From NCBI GenBank assembly GCA_903929355.1, contig CAIYUN010000066.1, positions 1 to 58,725 of the forward strand: 58,725 bases of DNA. The letters are read 5' to 3'. Both the position numbers and the translations under genes were made by a program. The stretch comes from an uncultured Opitutaceae bacterium. Its GTDB lineage: Bacteria > Verrucomicrobiota > Verrucomicrobiia > Opitutales > Opitutaceae. The notes beneath the pieces are model-generated. The model had not been told where the DNA came from and did not search any database. It saw nothing but the letters and a program-made list of their open reading frames with translations. Below are positions 53,021 through 58,725 of this stretch, one piece after another (the first letter of the stretch is position 1; each line of letters starts with the position of its first letter).

Positions 53021-55074
53021 CACCAGTCGTGCTTCTTGCGGGTTGGGTCGGCCGGGGATGGATTATCGGCCTTCTGCATGAGTTGAAAAAGGAGGGCAGG
53101 GGAGTCGTCGTGGCGCACCTCTTCAAGCTTCTGCAAGGGCCGCATGAGTGCGGGGTCGGTGGAACCGGCCGAGGCGGTCTGCGTGGGTGCGCCGCCCACC
53201 TGCTGGGTGTCGCCAGACTGATCTCCGGCCGGCCCCTTGGCCGGGGGCGGCGGCTGGCCGGTCGGCTGCTTCAGGTCGCCGAATGCCTGCTGGCCGCCTG
53301 GAGTTTGCGGCGGCGATTTGTCGGGTGACTGGGATTGGTCCTGGGGCGAGGATCCCGTCTGATCTTTGTCTCCGCCATTCTTGGGGGACGATGACGGGGA
53401 CTGGTCAGGTTTTCCGGCCGGGGGTTGATTCTGGTCTTGGGGCGAAGATGAACCACCGGACTGGCCGGGCGAAGACTGCTGTGACGGAGAGTTGTCCTTG
53501 GACTGGCTGGGGTCTTTCGACTGGTTTTGGTCCTTGGACTGGCTCTGATCCTTGGACTGGCTCTGGTCCTTGGACTGATTCTGGTCCTTCGACTGGTCTT
53601 GGTTCTTTTGATTCTTCTGGTCGGGCGGGGGCTTTTGACCATCGGGGTGATCGAGCAGTTTTTCCAAGCTGGCGCGAAGGGCGGGCCAGTCGGCGGCCTG
53701 CTCGTCAAGTTTGGCTCCGGCCGCCACGGCGGCGAGCGCATCGCGCACCGGGCCTTCGGGCACGGGCTTTGGGGTGGCCTTGATTGGTTCGCCCCACGAG
53801 AGGGTGGCGTGGGCGAGTCGGGCCCAGTCCTGCGCGCCGGGCGCGTCGCTCCCCGCCAGCTTCCCGACCAGTTGGGCAATTTCGGGCGTGGGCGGGACGT
53901 CGGTCTCCACCAAGGCTCGCGCCGGCGCCGGCCAGCCCAGGCATGCGCCCAAAACGAAAAATGCCGCGACGGCGGCGGACGCGAGGGGTCTTTCAGTTCC
54001 GCCCGCCGGTCCCTGGCCTCTGCCCTCTGACGGCTGACCTCTGGCCTGAACGGCCAGGGTCAACGCGCGTGGCTTCGGCCGGATGGGAAATTCGCGCCAG
54101 AAACTCCACCCGAGCAGCAGCAGCGCAGGTGCCAGCGCCCATTGGAAGTGTTCGCCGAGCCGGATCCGCCCGCCGTCGTGGAAGGCACCCCGCTGGCCGC
54201 GCTCCACCGTGGCCTCCAGCAGCTGGGGCAGGTCCACCCAGGTGGCGGCGTCGGCGTAGGCGCCGCCCGTGGCGTCGGCGAGGTCGCGCAGGGTCGCGCT
54301 GTCGAGTTTTTCCATCACGACGGCACCGCGGTCGTCCTTCATGAATCCGCCATTGCCGTCCGGAATCATCGCGCCCGTGTCGGTGCCGATGCCGAGGCCG
54401 ATCACATGGATGCCCTTGGTCTTGAGATCGCCCAGGCGGGCCTTCCAACTGTCGTCGTCCGCGCCGCCGTCGCTGAGGATGACCAAGTAGCGGTCGGCGG
54501 CGCCCGTGCCAAACGACTTGGTGGCGGTTTCCAGCAGGGCGTCGTAGTTGGTCCCGCCCTCCGGCAGGTAATCCGGGCCGAGTTCGGGCAGAAATTCGCG
54601 TAGAATCTCCTGGTCGGCGCTGAGCGGGCTTTGGAGGAAGGCCGTGCCGGCAAACACCATCAGGCCGACCCGCTCGCCCTGCAGATGGTCGAGCAGGCTG
54701 GTGGCGAGTAGCTTGGCCCGGTCGAGGCGCGAGGGCGTGACGTCCTGGGACAACATGGAGCGGGACAGATCCATCGCCACAATGACCTCCCGCGAACGTT
54801 CAAAGACCGGCTCCTCGATGCGCCCCCATTGCGGGCGGGCCAGGGCGGTGACGGCGAGCCCGAGTCCCAGGAAAAGCCGCCAGCGCGCGCGTGCGCCCCG
54901 CTGCCGGCCGGCCGGGCCGGGCGGGGCCATCGCGAGGGAGCGGGTCCCGGCCTCGCCGCGCAGGATCTTGGGATGGGTGTGACCCGCAGCCTGGCGCAGG
55001 TGGCGGAGTTCCCAGACCAGACCCAGGGAGGGCAAGGTGAGCAGCCAGAGGAGTTGGGGCCAGGCGAAGGTCAT
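53020..55074 (-). CDS. BatB-BatC fusion: von Willebrand A domain protein plus BatC-like Gln/Ser/Lys-rich region
   Basis: A protein of 684 aa from the ATG at 55074, which overlaps the batA stop by four bases. BatB part: two N-terminal membrane helices, a VWA domain with MIDAS DLSRSM (102-107), and a C-terminal helix. At about 341-357 the sequence ARGQPSEGRGQGPAGG is encoded by ggtcag-type repeats (54009-54052). BatC part: a new signal-anchor-like helix (AAVAAFFVLGACLGWPAPARA), a short TPR-like segment, then a low-complexity DQSKDQNQSKDQ-type region (about 478-525) and a Pro/Gln-rich tail. Both parts are normally separate genes. Confidence 0.87.
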   Translation of the reverse strand: MTFAWPQLLWLLTLPSLGLVWELRHLRQAAGHTHPKILRGEAGTRSLAMAPPGPAGRQRGARARWRLFLGLGLAVTALARPQWGRIEEPVFERSREVIVAMDLSRSMLSQDVTPSRLDRAKLLATSLLDHLQGERVGLMVFAGTAFLQSPLSADQEILREFLPELGPDYLPEGGTNYDALLETATKSFGTGAADRYLVILSDGGADDDSWKARLGDLKTKGIHVIGLGIGTDTGAMIPDGNGGFMKDDRGAVVMEKLDSATLRDLADATGGAYADAATWVDLPQLLEATVERGQRGAFHDGGRIRLGEHFQWALAPALLLLGWSFWREFPIRPKPRALTLAVQARGQPSEGRGQGPAGGTERPLASAAVAAFFVLGACLGWPAPARALVETDVPPTPEIAQLVGKLAGSDAPGAQDWARLAHATLSWGEPIKATPKPVPEGPVRDALAAVAAGAKLDEQAADWPALRASLEKLLDHPDGQKPPPDQKNQKNQDQSKDQNQSKDQSQSKDQSQSKDQNQSKDPSQSKDNSPSQQSSPGQSGGSSSPQDQNQPPAGKPDQSPSSSPKNGGDKDQTGSSPQDQSQSPDKSPPQTPGGQQAFGDLKQPTGQPPPPAKGPAGDQSGDTQQVGGAPTQTASAGSTDPALMRPLQKLEEVRHDDSPALLFQLMQKADNPSPADPTRKKHDW
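53505..53640. repeat. Tandem low-complexity codons (QSKDQ) in batBC
   Basis: Units of 18 bases such as ctggttttggtccttggact repeat about eight times, giving QNQSKDQSQSKD-type protein. Such stretches are prone to slippage and copy-number change. Confidence 0.8.
54009..54052. repeat. ggtcag-type repeat at the BatB-BatC joint
   Basis: ccctggcctctgccctctga followed by cggctgacctctggcctgaa. Read on the minus strand it is the same 'ggtcagagg..cagagg' text as the exbB-exbD1 gap at 34558-34632, here translated without a stop. Confidence 0.7.
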
Positions 55075-56189
55075 GAGGTGGTCGGAACGAGGGGAGAAGT
55101 CCCTGGGGATGCGCCGGCGGACGTTGCACCGGGACGGCGCGTCCCGCCCACGGCGGCGAGGGCCATGCAGGCGAGTCCGGGGACGGCGAACCAAGGGAAG
55201 AGCTCGGTGGTCTCAATATAGCTTTGCGCCTGAAACTGGATCTTCTGGGCCTGGTCGATGGAGGCGAAAGCCGAGTCGATGGTGCGCGTGGCGGCGGCGC
55301 GGTAGAACTGGCCGCCGGTCTCGGAGGCGATCTGGCGGAGCAGGTGCTCGTCGAGGTCGGCGGGAAGATACCGGTACTGCTTCCGGCCCTGGGCATCGAG
55401 GACAGGCTCGTATTTTTCATTGAGCACGGGCATGGGCGCCATCCCGTCGATGCCGGCCCCGATGGTGTAGACGCGGACACCGCGCGCCTTGGCGATGGCG
55501 GTGGCCTGGTCGGGGGCGAGCTTGCCGCTGTTGTTGCCGCCATCGGTGAGCAGCGTGACAAATGCGCCCAAACGGCGGCCGCCGGTCTCGTGCGCGGCCT
55601 GTTCCAGCCGGGTGAGCGCCACCCCCAGGCCGTCCCCGATGGCGGTGGCGTTGGGCGGGACGACGCCGATGCGGAGGCGCGCCACCTGCTGGGCGAGCCA
55701 GTCGTGGTCGAGGGTGAGCGGGGCCAGGGTGTAGGCCTGTTGGGCGAAGACCACCACGCCGATGCGGTCGTTCGGCCGGTTGGTGATGAAGGCTTCAATG
55801 ACCGGCTTGATCGCCTGGAGCCGGTTGAGCCGTTCTCCGTCCTTTTCGTAGTCTTCCGACATCATCGAGCCGGAGAGGTCGATGCACAGCATGATGTCAT
55901 AACCCTGGCTGTGCACCTCGCGCCGGTCCTCGACGCGCTGGGGGCGGGCGAGCGCGCAGGTGAGCAGGATGAGCGCGAGCACGGCCAGGACCGCGCGCCA
56001 GCGCGAAGGCGAGATCGCGGAGGGGCGGTGCCAAGCGGCGGCAAACGGCACCAGCAGCACCGGCACCGCCCGCCGCCCGCGGAGCCAGAGCAGCGGGGGG
56101 ATGAGCAGCAGCGCCAGGAGCCAGCACGGGTCGGCGACCTGCAGGTTGGAGGTCACCGAGGCGAAACAAAGGAATGGGAGGCCGGGCAT
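55071..56189 (-). CDS. BatA-type von Willebrand factor A domain membrane protein
   Basis: A protein of 372 aa. Two N-terminal membrane helices (about 22-37 and 64-82) precede a VWA domain with MIDAS DLSGSMM (104-110), TDGGNN and the downstream Thr/Asp. A C-terminal helix follows (ELFPWFAVPGLACMALAAV). BatA proteins are thought to form a membrane complex with BatB. The start is 10 bases after the DUF58 stop. Confidence 0.88.
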   Translation of the reverse strand: MPGLPFLCFASVTSNLQVADPCWLLALLLIPPLLWLRGRRAVPVLLVPFAAAWHRPSAISPSRWRAVLAVLALILLTCALARPQRVEDRREVHSQGYDIMLCIDLSGSMMSEDYEKDGERLNRLQAIKPVIEAFITNRPNDRIGVVVFAQQAYTLAPLTLDHDWLAQQVARLRIGVVPPNATAIGDGLGVALTRLEQAAHETGGRRLGAFVTLLTDGGNNSGKLAPDQATAIAKARGVRVYTIGAGIDGMAPMPVLNEKYEPVLDAQGRKQYRYLPADLDEHLLRQIASETGGQFYRAAATRTIDSAFASIDQAQKIQFQAQSYIETTELFPWFAVPGLACMALAAVGGTRRPGATSAGASPGTSPLVPTTS

Positions 56190-56199
56190 CTTGTTAATG

Positions 56200-57144
56200 T
56201 TATCTGGCAGCCGCGCCCATCCGTGCGCGGAAAAAGCGCACCAGGGCCTCCAGGCGGTTCTCGTTAGTGCCGACCACCAGTCGGCGGTTCCGGCCGGGGA
56301 AAAGCTTCTCCCACGACTCCTCGCGCTCGCGCTGCCAGGTGGCGTGTGCGGCCCGTTCGGCCGCCGAGCCCTCCAAGGTCACCAGCCGGCCGGCGACCGG
56401 GTCATAGGCGGCAAAAACCTCGCCCGCCGGCAACCCGCGGTCCCACGGATCGTCCACCCGGAATCCCATCATTTGGAAGCGGCGCTGCAAAACCACCCAG
56501 CCGTCCGGCGGCGGCTGGGGCGGGAAATCCCCCAGCCACACCACCACACTGTGCCGTGGCACCGCCCGGGTGATCAGCCGCCAGGGAATGGCGGAGTGCG
56601 GAGTGCGGAGTGCGGAATGCGGAATGGCTTCCAGCGCGGGTGCAGGCGCACCCAGGAGCGAGGCCGCGGCGTGCAGGATGGGGCCGCGCCCGCGGACGGG
56701 CTCGCGCAACGAGTGGCCGTGGGGCGTCACATGGATGAAGCCCACGCGGTCCCGGTTCACCGCGCCGAGCAGCATGACCATGCCGGCGAGCTCGAGCACC
56801 GCCTCCCGCTTGGACAGGGTGCCGGAGCCGAACTGGAGGCTGGGGGTGTCGTCGAGCACGACCATGACCGTGACTTCGCGCTCCTCGACGAATTTCTTGC
56901 GGTAAGGTTCGCCCAGGCGCGCCGTCACATTCCAGTCAATGTCCCGCACGTCGTCGCCGAATTCGTAGCGCACGACCTGATCAAACTCCATGCCCCGCCC
57001 CCGGAAGGCCGAGCGGTATTCGCCGCTCAGGACGTTCTCCACCGCATGGCGCACCCGCCATTCCAGTCGGCGCAGCAAAGAAAGGGCCGAAGGCTGAAGG
57101 CTGAAGGCCAAATCAGTCTCGGCGTTGGCGACGGGTGGGTTCAT
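56200..57144 (-). CDS. DUF58 domain protein with in-frame repeat insertions
   Basis: A protein of 314 aa. DUF58 motifs: GEYRSAFRGRGMEFDQVVRY (about 41-60), DIDWNVTARLGEPYRKKFVEE and a divergent VWA-like VMVVLDDTPS. Residues 13-22 (AFSLQPSALS) and 176-187 (HSALRTPHSAIP) are encoded by gctgaaggctgaa and gagtgcggagtgcgga repeats; both lie at loops or the N-terminus. It is normally encoded between moxR and batA, as here. Confidence 0.87.
   Translation of the reverse strand: MNPPVANAETDLAFSLQPSALSLLRRLEWRVRHAVENVLSGEYRSAFRGRGMEFDQVVRYEFGDDVRDIDWNVTARLGEPYRKKFVEEREVTVMVVLDDTPSLQFGSGTLSKREAVLELAGMVMLLGAVNRDRVGFIHVTPHGHSLREPVRGRGPILHAAASLLGAPAPALEAIPHSALRTPHSAIPWRLITRAVPRHSVVVWLGDFPPQPPPDGWVVLQRRFQMMGFRVDDPWDRGLPAGEVFAAYDPVAGRLVTLEGSAAERAAHATWQREREESWEKLFPGRNRRLVVGTNENRLEALVRFFRARMGAAAR
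56587..56629. repeat. gagtgcgga repeats inside the DUF58 gene
   Basis: ggcggagtgcggagtgcgga followed by gtgcggaatgcggaatggct: four to five tandem gagtgcgga-like units in frame, encoding HSALRTPHSAIP. Confidence 0.8.
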
Positions 57145-57194
57145 GGAGATGAGGAGCGACTTTCAGCATGCAGCGTTCAGTCCTTCAGCCTTCT

Positions 57195-58181
<987 letters not shown>

Positions 58182-58260
58182 GGTTGGGTGGGAAGTCGAA
58201 GGGGAGGATGCTATGACTTGCTTGCGTAGAAAATGTTTCCACCTGAGAAAAGGCCCCGCG

Positions 58261-58623
58261 ATGGATTTACCAAGCCAAATTCAGACCCGGCTCGACGCCC
58301 TCGGGGTGCGGGCGGCCGACGTGGAGGAACGTTTTGTCCGGGGTTCCGGGGCCGGCGGGCAGAAGATCAACAAGACCTCCTCGACCGTCTGGCTGCAGCA
58401 CCGCCCCACCGGGATCGAGGCCCGCTGCCAGCGCGAGCGTTCCCAGGCGGCCAACCGCGAGATCGCCTGGGCCGAGCTGGTGGCCAAGTTGGAAACCCGG
58501 GTCCGGGCGGCGGCTCAAGTCCGGCGGGACGCCTTTGAGCAGGCCCGCCGCCGCAACCGCCCCACGAGCTACGGCCAGAAGCAGCGTAAGCGACCGACGG
58601 ACGACCTCACGGTCGGCCATTGA
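58261..58623 (+). CDS. Release-factor-like GGQ protein (possible ribosome-rescue factor)
   Basis: A protein of 120 aa. The class I release factor catalytic domain is present, FVRGSGAGGQKINKTSSTVW (25-44), with GGQ at 32-34 and then RPTGIEARCQRERSQAANRE. There is no codon-recognition domain. A basic tail (RRRNRPTSYGQKQRKRPTDD) follows, as in proteins that free stalled ribosomes. The sequence around GGQ is closer to the mtRF-R/C12orf65-like and RF-2-like small family than to ArfB. It is divergent from moxR. Confidence 0.85.
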   Translation: MDLPSQIQTRLDALGVRAADVEERFVRGSGAGGQKINKTSSTVWLQHRPTGIEARCQRERSQAANREIAWAELVAKLETRVRAAAQVRRDAFEQARRRNRPTSYGQKQRKRPTDDLTVGH

Positions 58624-58624
58624 A

Positions 58625-58681
58625 CGTCACCATTTCTAAATATAGACCGTCACCATTTGTATGTCCCACTGGTGACGTTTT
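58625..58681 (+). terminator. Repeats after the release-factor-like gene: terminator or mobile-element end
   Basis: CGTCACCATTT occurs at 58625-58635 and again at 58648-58658. TGGTGACG (58670-58677) is the inverted copy, followed by four T, so 58648-58681 could be a terminator. Alternatively, such repeated cgtcaccattt ends resemble those of some insertion sequences. The window ends before this can be resolved. Confidence 0.45.
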
Positions 58682-58725
58682 CTATTCAAAACCTATGCTG
58701 GCTGCCAGTTGCCTGGGAGCAGCGG

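Overview
The window is high-GC, gene-dense chromosomal DNA from a Gram-negative bacterium. The gene content points to the Verrucomicrobia, most likely an Opitutaceae-like lineage: very large beta-repeat proteins with PEP-CTERM tails, a compact MoxR/DUF58/Bat aerotolerance-type operon, a SecDF fusion, SpeA, separate CysC/CysD/CysN, and several families of short dispersed repeats between and inside genes. The assignment is inference from protein families; no rRNA or other marker RNA gene was seen. No tRNA, CRISPR array, transposase or prophage was recognised.

Layout. 1-9956 (+): two giant secreted PEP-CTERM proteins, the first running in from outside the window. 10026-17058 (-): a run read cysC-cysD-[GxxExxY cassette]-cysN-membrane protein-menA-LysM protein-parB-small ORF, so sulfate activation leads into menaquinone synthesis and chromosome partition. 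17227-21941 (+): a four-gene sugar or AI-2 type ABC importer behind a strong candidate operator/promoter. 22014-24531 (-): a Ser/Thr kinase followed by rpoN. 24646-30327: an A-type Fe-S carrier (+), ubiE/menG (-), an HU-like protein, hisS and a SNF2 helicase (+). 30388-35307 (-): an exbB-exbD-exbD-tonB-TPR-coiled coil-coiled coil operon. 35501-37447 (-): speA, divergent from yajC-secDF-recJ-uppP-trpD-glmM-TPR (37536-47958, +). 48157-50266 (-): hpt, a MogA-like gene and gluQ. 50303-58181 (-): moxR-DUF58-batA-batBC-batDE, divergent from a release-factor-like gene (58261-58623, +). The last 100 bases hold direct and inverted repeats that could be a terminator or the edge of a mobile element.

The most unusual theme is repeat invasion. 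Short dispersed repeats (families with cores ccacggat, gctgaaggctgaa, gagtgcgga, ggtcagaggtcag, cgcaaagacgc and a 'ttcgc..aagct..gcgacaagcc' palindrome) occur not only in intergenic gaps but also in frame inside genes. Two of them lie at the joints of the BatB-BatC and BatD-BatE fusions, one supplies the stop and start codons between two transporter permeases, and one forms an insert of about 45 residues inside a SNF2 helicase. A GxxExxY gene flanked by such repeats sits between cysD and cysN. Together these suggest that repeat cassettes reshape operons and create gene fusions here.
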